A stretch of DNA of 64,000 nt from the NCBI RefSeq assembly GCF_037038585.1, contig NC_092520.1, positions 121,180,001 to 121,244,000 of the forward strand. The letters run 5' to 3'. The number at the start of each line of letters is the position of its first letter. The first letter of the stretch is position 1. The notes beneath the pieces are model-generated. The model was not told the DNA's origin and did no database searches. It saw only the letters and a program-made list of their open reading frames with translations. Shown here one piece after another: positions 1 through 12,400 of the stretch. Source of the stretch: Patagioenas fasciata (taxonomy: Eukaryota > Chordata > Aves > Columbiformes > Columbidae). The position numbers were made by a program, and so were the translations under genes.

Positions 1-442
1 AAACCCAAAAGCAGCTCAAGCATACCTAATAGGACTTCAGCACAAACAGCTTCTGTGCCATCAGTGAACAGAGCTAGCTCCTTTACTTTGGATGCAGGTA
101 CCACAGCCCAGGCTCATGCTGCAGGCAAAAGGGCCAAGGGGACGAGGCAGAACCAGCAGCCAATGCAGCAGCAGCAGCCCCCAGCACTGGCAGAGCAGCC
201 CCTCCAGCAACCCCCGGCACCCGGGCCCCAGCAGCAAGAGCAACAGACTGAAAGTGCTTTGCCACAGCTACCGCTGCTCAGCCCACCCCATGGCGAGTGC
301 ACCAGCAGCAGAAGACACAGCTCGGAGGATTCAGATCTCACTGGGCTCATAGAAACGATGGAAAAAGACTTTGACCACCCAGAATCCTCTTCCCCAGATG
401 TGTTTACAGAGCAGCCCCCATCTCCACTAGCAAAAAACAAAG
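1..442 (+). CDS. TMEM131: TMEM131 exon a (window-truncated at 5' side)
   Basis: The reading frame is open from base 1 and the exon ends at a GTAATA donor after 442, leaving one base of a split Gly codon. It encodes a Ser/Thr segment, then a Gln/Pro-rich stretch (short runs such as QQQQ and PAPGPQQQ), then an acidic Ser-rich segment. There is no true start codon: the window begins inside the exon. Confidence 0.88.
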
Positions 443-3400
443 GTAATACAATTCTGCAGTTTTTAACACGATTCATTATGTAAGCCACAGAACAAGATTT
501 AATCAGCCATAGAGGTCATGTTTTCATAGTGTGGAAAGTGGGAGCTTCTCCACTGTTCCTTACCCTGTTCTACACGCCTGTGTCCTGAAACTTCCTTTAT
601 TCATTTTGTGGCAGTGGAGTTCTCCTTGCAAAACTAGATTTTGATGGTTCCTGCAAAATTTTTGGAACATTTTGGTGAAAGCCAGGGTGGATGTTTAGAC
701 ATCTGACCCTCTGAAGAAGGAGGATGCTTTTGGTTGCTACTCCTTTGCCTTTGCCCCTTCTATCCATCATTTGTGCTTGGGGCCAGGAATTGAGGAAAGG
801 ACAAGGAAGTTGTCCCAGTGTATTATGAAAACTGAGACAGGGAGAAAGGGAGGAGAGGAAAAGAGAGGTGGGTAAACCCCGGTAGTATTGTTTGGGAATG
901 GATTTCTTCATGCCCAGACTTGCAGTTGTTGAAAAATCCTTGATGTCAAATGGTCAGCAAATTGATATATGGCACCTGCGTTTATAAGTTGCATTCGTCT
1001 TTGCACGAGGTTAGAGCAGACTTTGAATTGTTTATGCATCTTGTCAGTTGTCCAGTGCTTAAAAAATGTTTTTAATTTCTTACATTAGATACATTCAGAC
1101 TTCTAAAATTTTATGTTGGTAATATTCCTTCTTATAAACATTTTGTTACAGTAGAACTTCTAACCATGCTTTTTCTATTAGCCATTTCAGTTGTGTCCCA
1201 GAGTTATGTGATTATAAATTTAATCTTAATGTGTTTCTTTCTAAATTATTTCTCACTTTTTTCTGACAGCACTATTGTACAAAAACAGTGTTGATACTGT
1301 GTTACTTATTAGAGATAGAGCTCAGAAAATGAATGGTGGGAAGACACATAAACCCTGAAGTATCTGTATGATCAGGCACCACCAAAGGGGAAAGCTTCAG
1401 TCTGTTGAGTAGTCATGAGCAGGAAGTTCTTAATTAGTTCAGTGTGGATGTGGTGATGCATCTGGATTTTTAAAGTGGAGACTCCTATTAGAAGTTTTAG
1501 GATCCTACTGTGAAATATGCTACTTTGTTTCTAAGCTGTTTCAGTTTTAATTTAGACAAGGTGATGTAGTGGGGGGAATTAATCTGAGGTAAATTATGAT
1601 CAGTTTGTCAGGTCTTCATTTCATAAAGACTAAATGGTGATGCAGCAGATGATGTGACCCTGGGTAGGTTTCAAAGGCAGCATCTATATTAGCAAATAGT
1701 GTGGTACTGGAGCTTTGGAAAGCAAAATGGCTAGTAGTGAGGATGCAACATTCTCATAGAACATGTCTGAGCGAAAGAGGAAAATTTTGCGGAAGAAATT
1801 TTTTACACTGAGGGTGGTGAAACCCTGGCCCAGGTTTCCCAGAGAGGTGGTAGATGCCCCATCCCTGGAGACATTCCAGGCCAGGCTGGAAGGGGCTCTG
1901 AGCAACCTGATCTAGTTGAAGATGTCTCTGCTCAGTGCAGGGGGCTGGACTAGATGGCCTCTGAAGGTCCCCAAGCTATTTTGTGATCCAGCCAATGCAC
2001 TGAATGCCTGAAAGGGCTGTGAGCGCTTCTGGGGTGCATCTGCCATGTGTAGCTCAACTTAAAGAGAAACCAGCTCTTGCACTGTAGTATTCCTGTACAA
2101 TGCAGCTGCTACACAGTATGGGGGAACCATGGAGTTTGGTTTCAAAAGCATATTCCTGATCCAAATAATGTGGTGTACCTATTGCAACATTTTTGTACCT
2201 ATGGCAACTTCTAGCAGTCAATGAATTTGGAGCTTGGCTTACCAAATAGCTGCTTCTAAGTGTTGATAGACCTTTGACTACATTTTTTTCAACTAGATTT
2301 AAATGGATTTTTTTGAGATGGCTGCTTGTGTGGATCTGTCTATCAATTTCAAAAGCTGTTTAAATGATGATAAAATACTTAGTTCTTAATCACTCTACAT
2401 GGGTTCCATTTTTTGGCATTACTTTCCTGTTTTGTAACTTTCTCCTGATTCATTCAGATAAATTCACAGTTTTCCTTCTGTTATAGGGGTTTTGCATTAT
2501 TTGTGATTTGTGGTCTACTGAATATTTAAACATATTCTGTGTTGCAAAATATATTATGAATGTTGCATTTTGCAATCCAGATAGGTTTCTTGACCTCTTC
2601 ATCGTCTTAGATGAATAAATCAGATTTATGCATGTAGACTTCTTTTTGGACAAGCTTTATTAAAAAAAAAAAAAAAACAAAAACAAAACAAAACCAAAAA
2701 CAAACAAAACCACAAAACAACAAAACCACAACCTGTAAACTGTAACTTGACTCACAGAAGCGCAGTGCACCAAATAAAACTTACTCATTTCCATTTGCCC
2801 TCTTTAAAATTGTAAAACCAGAGGGGAAGCTCCATTATCTATCTGGATCTACATACAGACACTGATATTTGTCTTTAGATAAATTGCTAGAGCTGGTCAC
2901 AAATATTTGCAGAAGCAGCAGCCTCTGGACTAAAACTGGCTGGCATCACATCCTATGCAGGATTCTCCTCTTTATTTACCTGTTTCAGGTTCCTAATACT
3001 GCAGTCCCAGCAGGCTGATGCAGAGGCTACATCAGATTTTGTTGAACAGGTGCTTGACATTACATTTTTATGTCATAACATTTTAAATAGATTTTCTAAT
3101 GATGAACATTACACTGTTTAGCAATCCTGAATGCAGACTAAATGTGAAGTAAATCTTAGAATTAGGATGCCTCTTGAGGCAAAACCAGAACCCCCAATAA
3201 GCTTGAAGCTGACCTTTAGAAAATTTCCGTACAAGGATCTCCTTTATTTACACTTCCATTTGCATTCACAATAAAAAGAATGTTTTCTTTCCAATATTTT
3301 GTTGTTCTTGGCACTGAAAACATTAAGTCTGAAAAAAAAAAAACAAAACCAAAACACACACAACGAAGTTTGAAGGCACTGCCCTTTGATATGTATCTGG

Positions 3401-6400
3401 TATTTGGCAAAATACTGAAGGCAAATTTATGTTTTGGTACAAACTTTCCCTGAGGGACATTTTGCCAAATGAAATATGACAGCTGTCATTGTGCTTCCAG
3501 ATTCAATTCCAACTTGAGCTGGTACAAATCCCAGAAGAGGCTGAATCCACTTACTTAGCACAGGTTAATTGAGTCTTCAGTTGAGTGAACTGTTAAGTCC
3601 ATCCTGGAAGCTGTAGGCAGGCACTGCATGGCTTATAGATGAGAATTTTAGGCTGAAGGGCAGTATCTAAGAAAGATCTTGCTGATAAAGGCATAGCTTA
3701 CATCTAATGAAAGATATAAAAACATTGTGCATGTTCTTATTGTGTTAGAGAATAACAAGAGGTGATGGTAAGATGATGATGACTCCACACGCACAGTTGC
3801 TCTGTATTGATGCTTTTTTTGATAACTTTTTAACTCCCCAGGAGCCTAATCCTACCTATTTTCAAGCCATGACCTTTGGCTTGATTTTGAAGGTTCTTAA
3901 ACCTCTACAGTTTGAACTTACACTAGGCTACATTTCAGTTAGCCTGTACAAATTGCAGAAAAAACAATCAGTTCTTCAAGTAATAATTCAAGTAATAATT
4001 TCTGTTCTGCATTTGTTCAGATGATAAAGCTCGTGCCAATTTCTGCAGTTCATGTTTAAATCTAGTCTTACGTGGTTAAACCGTGAAATTGAATTCTAAG
4101 GTGTTTAAAAGGTCCACCAGGAACAGAGAATTATAGGTAACCAGGTGCCCACTGTCTACAAAGAGGCGATGGAGGTAGAGCTCAGGAGCATAAATGTGAC
4201 AATGGAGTTCAGGGTTCTTCAGGTTTGATGCTGTTGCTCACATTTGGTGTGAAGTGGCTGTGAATGGTTGGTGGATCATAATAGATGACAAACTTGGGAG
4301 GCTTAATCATGTGGGTTAGCCTCCAAAATGAACTAGCTCATCTCCAAATACTGCTGCTGAGAACTTGAAGCATCCTTGTCTCCCTAGGGAAAGGGAAAAC
4401 GCTTCAGCGCAAGGCTAAGCCACAGAAGAAGCGGGAAGAAAAGGACAGAAGAGGGAAAGGAAAGCAACAGGAAGATGAACTGAAAGATTCCTTGGCAGAT
4501 GATGACAGTTCTTCAACCACAACTGAAACCTCCAACCCAGATACAGAACCACTTCTCAAAGAGGTACAGCAACTGCTCCTAAAAGGAGGCTCTTGTTTAG
4601 GTAGTGGAATATGGTCTCGTCCCTCTACCCCACCCCCAACCTTCATAAACTATAATATGTATCAGAGGAAGAATGTTAATTAAAAAACATCTTTCCCTAT
4701 AAAATTTGCTCCTCTGAGTGTGAAGGTGCTTGAATCGTGTAGTCTCAGGACAAAGTACCCGAGTGACTGTGGCTTGAAAGAAGACACCAGCTGTCAGCAG
4801 CACAGTGGTAATTGTCTCTCTGCAGGCTCCTAGCCTGTTCTGTTTGCAGAGTAAAACACCAAAGTATTGACACAAATGTTACTCAATGATTAATGTCTAT
4901 GCTAAAACCAGGCATTTTGTTTTTACAAAGGGTCAGTTCAGTGGTGGTAACTTGTCAGCAGGTAGTTAACTTCATTACCATTGTCATTACCCCTTCTAGT
5001 CATTTGGCTTACACCCTTCTAGGTAATAAACTAAAGCTCAGTAATTTGTTTAGTGGTCAGGTTGTCTTACATTTTTTGTCCTAAACTATATGCTAGGGAA
5101 GCAAACAAAGCCAAGGTAATCACAAAGTGAGGAACACCAAGCCTAAATTTTGACGTCTTAGATTTGAACTTTGGAAAAGATAGAGATTCTAACAGGGGGA
5201 AAGAAATAAAAGAAGTCCGTGTAATATATTTGAAAAGTTATGGTTTAGTAAGTTTTCATTTGAAAATCACCTTTGATTTTTCAGGATGGCTATTTGATGG
5301 TATACTTGTATTCAGGAAGTGTTAAAGCATGGTTAAAAAATAAGTTCAACATTCAAGTTGCTAATACACTTTGCTCTGTTGAATGTTCTGTTTTAGAAGG
5401 CCTGGACTGTGTACAATGGATGTGGTACAGGTCTCAGGGACAGAGCTACCACCTTTTTAAGTAGGCTTGGAGGTGTTGAAGCACATTAATTTGCTAGATA
5501 TTTCAATTTCTACTTCTCCAAATAGGAAAAAATAGGTAATACATTTTATAGGTATACTCAGTAAGTAGCAAAAAGATACCTTCTAGCTGCAAAAATGCAC
5601 GTGTTTTCAAATACCTTTCTTTCCTCAGCCCTATTTATACTATGTATGTTGTGATGCGAGAGGGACTTTACTTTTCATGAATATTGACATGCTATTATAA
5701 TGTCTTTTATAGGAACCTGAAAAACAAAAGGGAAAGGTCACACCAGAAAAACCTGACAATGAAATAGTCCAAGTAAAACAGAAAACTAAAAAACTGCTAA
5801 CAAGTATCAAGAAAGAAATCCCTGTCGATGTGAAAACCAGGTAAGCACAACAAAGGCTTTTTGGTAGAGAGGATATTTGCTGTTGTGGCTGCCGGTCTGC
5901 CTAATGCCAACAGTAGATAACTTCAAGCAGCTTCCTCTTCCTTCCTGATATCAGGGAAGCTTGTAAATAATAAATTATTTAATGGGAATATAGTGTGTAA
6001 ATAAAAGGAGAACTAAATCCAGAGAAGAAAATCAGGTTAAGCAATGTTAAGCATACACAAAATAGGGTTAATGTTTCTACAGGAGCTTCTAGTGGTAGCC
6101 CAGTAAGCCAGCATTAACATGCGGGCCTCTAGTTGCCCTTGGTGAAAGCACAGCCATGCAATTTCCTTTTTCGTATCATAGAGTAAGATCAGAATCTTGG
6201 GTGTATTATTAAAAGAGGCTGCTGCTGCCAGTCCCTTTCCCTTACTGGCAGGCATTTGACTGCAGATTATAGAAAGGGAAAAAATGAAGAACCTTAGTCT
6301 TATTATATGTAGTTCATTCTGAAATCAGACTGGTATCCAAGTGCCACAGAAGTAAATTTTACCAAACTGAGGCATGTTACATTGGCTGTTTTCCCTGTTG

Positions 6401-9400
6401 CTGTAATTAATGCTATGTTAGCTGAGATTAGTAGCTAGTATAAATTAATTTTCTCCAAAATATTTCTGAAAACATTGCCTGGCAAAGCTTCCTCCATATC
6501 GTATTTATTCTTGCCATTATCTCCTTTCCGTTATCATCAAAATCACAAGTTCATTACATGTGACAGTATTGAAAGGCCACAGTATGAGAGCTGGTTTGGA
6601 ATTCTTCTGCAAGAAATGGGTAAAATAGTTCCTCCCTAGAAAGACTGAGAGGAAAAAAAGCAGGAGAAAAAAGAACAATATATAGCCAAGTAAATTTGGT
6701 GGTAAGTTTAAGTAGTTTTATGTCATTGATTAAAAGATGATCATATCCATTCAGGGCAATAGCATATTGAAAGGATGTGCTCTAACAAGAGCGTGTGGGG
6801 GCAGAGTAGAAAAACAGCTGTTGCCATCTCTTCTTTGCCTCTGTATAATCAACAGATTTATAATCCTGGAGCTCCAGGATGAAAGCTACTCCTGGAAGGT
6901 GAGTGAGCCCTAATATATGTGTGGAGCGGTGTGGATAGAAAATGAGCCAGGGCTGGGAAGGGTGGAGTTTTGCCTATAGGATAAATACAAAACTCCGTTT
7001 ATTAATAGCTTCAAAGATGAGCATAAGTTTCACATAAGAAAGCCACAGAAGAGTCTTTTGTTAGACCATATTGCACATATTGCGTATATATATCTATATA
7101 TTTGTGTATACATATGGTCCTTTACAGCATTTCAGAGAGCTTAAAAATAAATGGATCTCTGTTTTCGTTTAGTTCCTTGGAATTGTCTTATACCCCCCCA
7201 CTGGAAAACAAACAGCGCAAAACCTTCCCATCCAAGATATCTACACAGCACCTTTTGACGAATGGGGCTAAATCAAGAAACCTCCCCAAAACAAGAGGTA
7301 GAGTGAGGCTAATTTTTATAAATACCTCTGGACTTTTATTCAGTTGGCTGTAACACTTCTTGAGTGCTTAATTCTAAGTCTGGTGTGCGAAGAAACCTGT
7401 TTAGTTTACTATCCATGGACTTGCTTTTCTTCTTTTGTGATAGGTCCAAGCAGTAAGTTAATGGAGAGCAGACCATCAGTATTAGCAAAATTTCTCCCCA
7501 GTGGTTCTGGACAGGAGCTAGGAAACACCAGCAGCTCGGAAGGGGAAAAGGATTCTCCGCCACCCGAGTGGGACTCTGTGCCTCTCCACAAAGCTGGCAG
7601 CTGTAAGTAATGGCTAGAGGATGCAGAATTGGTCTTCTGCAATCAATATCCATAGGTAGGTGTGGTCTGTGTATAGATCTTTCTGTCTTTTTTCCCCTCT
7701 GTAGCTGTGCTCCTGTTTTCTGCTGTAGACCTCGTTGATGGCATCTGGTACTATTGGGTTTGAAAATCACATGGGCAGAATGTGGGCCATTCTGCAGTTC
7801 TTTGGTATGCAACAGGACTTAGAAGCTCCTGGGGAACTTGAGGAAATGAGAATTGTCTCTTGAAAACAACATGTATTTTCTAGAGCAGATGGGGTTTTCC
7901 TTGGTCAAGTCTGCTGTAGCCAGAGTTGAAACTAATTATATGATTTGTCCTTGAGAGGAAACACTGAAAACACCTTAATGCAGTGGTTAGCGTGGTACTC
8001 TATTAAAAGCTTTTTGGTGGTGTTTTAAGTCGCTTGTGTGGGAATTAAATCACCGTCCTCTTGGTTGCATGCAAGCATAAAGTCATCTCTCTTCACAGCG
8101 CTCACCTAGAAAGCTGCTTTCTTCTGTACAAATCAGTTTAGCTTCATGCTTTTATTGCACTACAGTCTCTCTGAAAATAGGTAGAAAACCTGAATGATAA
8201 TAGATGAACATAGGGCAGGAGCTACTTCTTCAATCACTGGGAACAGCCTTTGTCATAATTCCTCAGTTTGAACAGAAAGCATAGCAAAGGTTAGAGAAGC
8301 CTTTGGTTTAAAGTAAATACTACAGGAAGGTGTTTTGTTTTCTCTTTATAGCTACAGACAACCTTTATAAACTCTCCCTGCAAACCCTGAATGCAGATGC
8401 TTTCCTGAAACAGCGACAGCCCTCGCCGACACCTGCCTCTCCATCTCCTCCTCCTCCTGCATCTCTGGTTTTTGGGCCACGAGGAGGCACTTACAGCAGC
8501 ATAGTGAACAGCAGCTGCAGCAAGTGAGTCCAGATCTGCACCTCTGGCTGATTTCCCAAGCACAGAACACCTGGGGAACCCACGTGCTTTATGTGGTGCA
8601 GCTCCCGTTTCTCACACCCATTTCCTCTTCCCATGGAAACTGCTGCTTTGCAGATATTACTGCGCATATCTTATCGTGCTATTTATATTTTTCCGGGGTT
8701 TCTTATGCCTTGGTAGATTGGAAAAATGTGCAATTACATGAGCTGTTGTTAACATTTTCATGAATGCTAGCTTAATTTGCTGCTTTTTTTATCAAGCTGC
8801 TCAAGTCCAAAACCTTACTCTTTTTTTTTTTTTTTTTTTTTCCTCCTCCTTTAAGTGAAACGAAAAGCAAGCAGCCAAATGGAACCAAACACAAGCTGGC
8901 AAAGGCAGCTTCTCTTCCAGGCAGGAATGGTAACCCCACTTTTGCTGCTGTAGCTGCAGGTTATGACAAGAGCCCAGGTACTAAAACCAGTTTGGAGTTC
9001 TGAGTATTTCCTAAATATTCTGTTATTGTTTTTACTCATATCTGCTATATTCTTGCAGGTGGCAGTAGTTTACCAAAGGTTTCTTCAAGCAAGACGGATG
9101 TTTCCAGCAATATCAACATTTCCCACACAGTTGTTGACAGCGATGGCTCTGACAGGTAATTTTTATCTTTTCTAAGCAAATACCTAGGCTCCTAGAAAGG
9201 AACATTGCAAACTCTTAATGGCATTTTGAAGGTAGTGACAGAATTCATTCTGGTTCCTTTTTAAACTGTTTGTTAAAGTCTGGGCACACTATCTTTCACC
9301 TTGCAAAAAAATTTAGAACTTAGGAGTGACTCAAGGATGAGAGTGTTCTAGATGTGATGGGAACTTCACCCATCTTATGTTCCCCAGGCATCCAAGCAAA

Positions 9401-12400
9401 GAGAAATCAGTCTGGCTCTTTCAATATTGAGGAGTGTAAACCAAGGTCACTTGAAATAGTTCACAGAGAGAATCATCTTGCTGTACAGCAATATCTGTCA
9501 CTCCCAGTGTTAATACCAAGACCAGAACTGTTGCTGGGCTTTGCATTATGAGTAGGAGCACAACAGATCTGCACTGAGTCACGTTCCCCAAGGCACGCTG
9601 GCTTTTCTGACATGTTTTGGCAGTGCACGTCTATCTTGATTGTAAAAAGCAGTGAGAGTCTGGTAACCTTTCTGGAACAGGAAAGATACTTAACTTCAAG
9701 TTTCGATACGCAAAGGAATTGAGTTTGGGGGGTGGGTTTTGGTTTGTTTTTGTCAATGTTTATCACTGGTTCCAGGTAGCTCATCTGCAATTTCAAGAAG
9801 CTTGCCCATAAGCTTGAGTGGGAGAATTGCTATCCCTCCTGAGCTGTTCTAAATCTTATATTTTTGTCAAAAAAATGCACTATGGCTTAGACCCTGTAAG
9901 TTTTCTGAAAAACTGATCAAAGGAGCTACTCTCAGGTTTGTGGTGGAGCTCAGACTAGGGATTAAAGACCATTATGTCCATAGCAGTGTGTTGCTCCAAG
10001 GTAGGTGTATACACAGGAAAACGGTATTTCACTGAAGTATTTTGTTTAAACAAAAATAAGCTGATATCCTAAATCTTGGTCACCATTAAGTATATATATA
10101 CACGTATATATAGTTAAATGCATACCAACCCACATCCATTTGTACACGTACATTTGTATGCAGATCACAAGTGAATATTGTTGATAGTACCATATTAATG
10201 CGTTGTGTATTTCTTTCCCATTATTCCATAATCTTTAGTTCAGGTTTGTGGAGCCCTATCAGCAATCCCAGCAGTCCTGACTTCACCCCTCTCAACTCAT
10301 TCTCTGCATTTGGACATTCTTTTAACTTAACTGGAGGTGAGTTTTTGGCTTTGAGGATTTTCTGTATTCAAATACAGGTAAAGAAATGGTGCGTTTCCAT
10401 TCCGCTGTTCTAAGTACAGTGTTCCCATCCCTGTCCCCAAGAAGGATCACTACTTAGGAAAGAATGTTAGAAATGTGGCTGTGTGTATTCTGTGTTTCAG
10501 CCCAGAGAAAGTAAGTGGAAACTCTTTACAGTGTTTGGGCTGGAAATACTTGGGTTTGAAGTTTTTTCAGTTTCAGAAAAATTTGATATTTGTGGTCTGT
10601 TTTTTTTTTCCTTAGTCTTCCTCCCCTCCACTCTTCCCCCTGAAGCTTTACTGTACATCTCAGAAATGTGCCATTGGGCCTGTGGTTTCTTGAGCACTTA
10701 ATAGCTGCATAAAACCTTTGCTCTATGAATAAGGCAATGGCCTGTCCCTCATGTTACTTTCCTCTTGTGTTTTCCTCCACTGTTTGTGTAGCTGCATGAT
10801 GAACTGATGCATAGTAATCCTGTATTTAAATGTTTAGGTAAACTTTCTGTAATTTGGGCCTTGATGCAGGCAGGGCATGGATGCTCTGCATACTTTCTGT
10901 AGATTTGTATACCCTATCTGGGGATGCATGGTATTTTTTTAAATTGCCTGCAAAAGATAAGCAAAGCAAATCTTCCATATGGCATTTGCAAAATGGATTT
11001 TATGTCTACTGAAGAAATGCTGTGCACTGAAAAAATTTTATGTCTACTGAAAAATTCTGGGTGTGTGGCATCAACAGCAGCTATTGCTGTGGGGTTCTTT
11101 CATCTTCATCACCAACACTCTGAGGGCTGGCAGTAAGGTGCTGGAGATGGTTGGACCATGCAAACCGCGAGCGCTGGTGATGCCTTCTCCTCTGGCGGAT
11201 ATGGGGTCTGGGCTGGATACAGCCGATGCTGCCTCGTGCACTGGGGTCACCAGGGCAGGGAGTGCTGCCAGCAAACAAGTGCTGCAATTGCAAGAGGCTC
11301 CTTCAGCCCAGTTCCCTTATTCCATTGCAGAGTTACCTTGTTAGGAGGAGCTGCCGGGGCTCTCAGCAGTGCTGTGCTTCTGCCGGTTCCCTGACTGTTT
11401 GCTTGTGGATAAATACCAGGAACCAAACATATCCCATATGTGAATAGTAAATAAGACACAGTGAGCTTAGAACTCTTTTCCTTACTATAACCGTGATTTT
11501 AACTTTGTAGCCACTGTCTGATGTTTGGCATGTGAAATGAGATCTGCATTACTGCATGACATTTCCTTGCACTGCAGCAGGACCTGCTAGAAAAAATACG
11601 GGAAATAACTGTGCAAAGTATTAGTGTGCTGTGGTTCTTGGAAGAAGCTGAAGAGTAATATACTCAGTTTTATTTAATTTTCTTTTTAGAGGTTTTTAGC
11701 AAACTTGGTTTAGCTCGATCTGCATATGGGCAGGATGTTCAGAGAAACTGGAGTGAATTCAGTAATGTTCCATCATCCATCTGGGATCCTTCAGCTACGG
11801 ATTCTGCACCCTCCTGGCCAACAAGCTCAAGTTCCCCGACTCACACAACTGCAGTAAGTATTCAGTCCAAATACAGCATTTTTTTACTATCCCAAATCCA
11901 TTCTGTATCTGCCATCTAATTTCATGTAGAGGATTTTTACATTCGGATTAAAAAGAACAACTGAAGAATAAAGGAAAAGGCAAGTTATATATTCATCATT
12001 CTGTGTACTTGACACAGCTATTGGACAACGAATGATTTGTCTGCTCCACTTGTGGATGACGAATCCATGTAGATTGTTTCACATGAAAATATTTCTCACA
12101 AGAGCACCTTGCAGCACTTACAAAAGTGTGCTCCACTCCCATGTGCTTCAGAATTGTGGAAAGCACCATTCTGCCCCTGTGCCATGGCTGGACGCTGCCT
12201 CTGTTGCTTTCAGTTTGGACAGTTGCAAAGTAGCCAATAGGATAAGTTTCAGACTTTGATTCTGCTTCCTGAATCTAGTGTTGTACCTACTTGTAAATTA
12301 ACAAAAGGTCAAGAATAACTTATCTAAATGACCTCAAATGTATTCAGTTTAGAAAAAAACACTAAAGGCCTGATCATAAGGTGAAGCCTTTAAACTGACT

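Larger units (their letters stand above)
443..4387 (+). other. TMEM131 intron, about 3.9 kb
   Basis: No coding exon is recognised. It contains a sense CR1 fragment (about 1,780-1,990), an A-rich CAAAA-type tract (2,662-2,731), a shorter A/CA tract (3,331-3,363) and a 12-bp tandem duplication near 3,974. The rest is unremarkable AT-rich sequence. Confidence 0.8.

Noticed and set aside
7336-7812. 158-codon antisense frame overlapping TMEM131 exon e
   Set aside because: It is the shadow of a real exon on the opposite strand.
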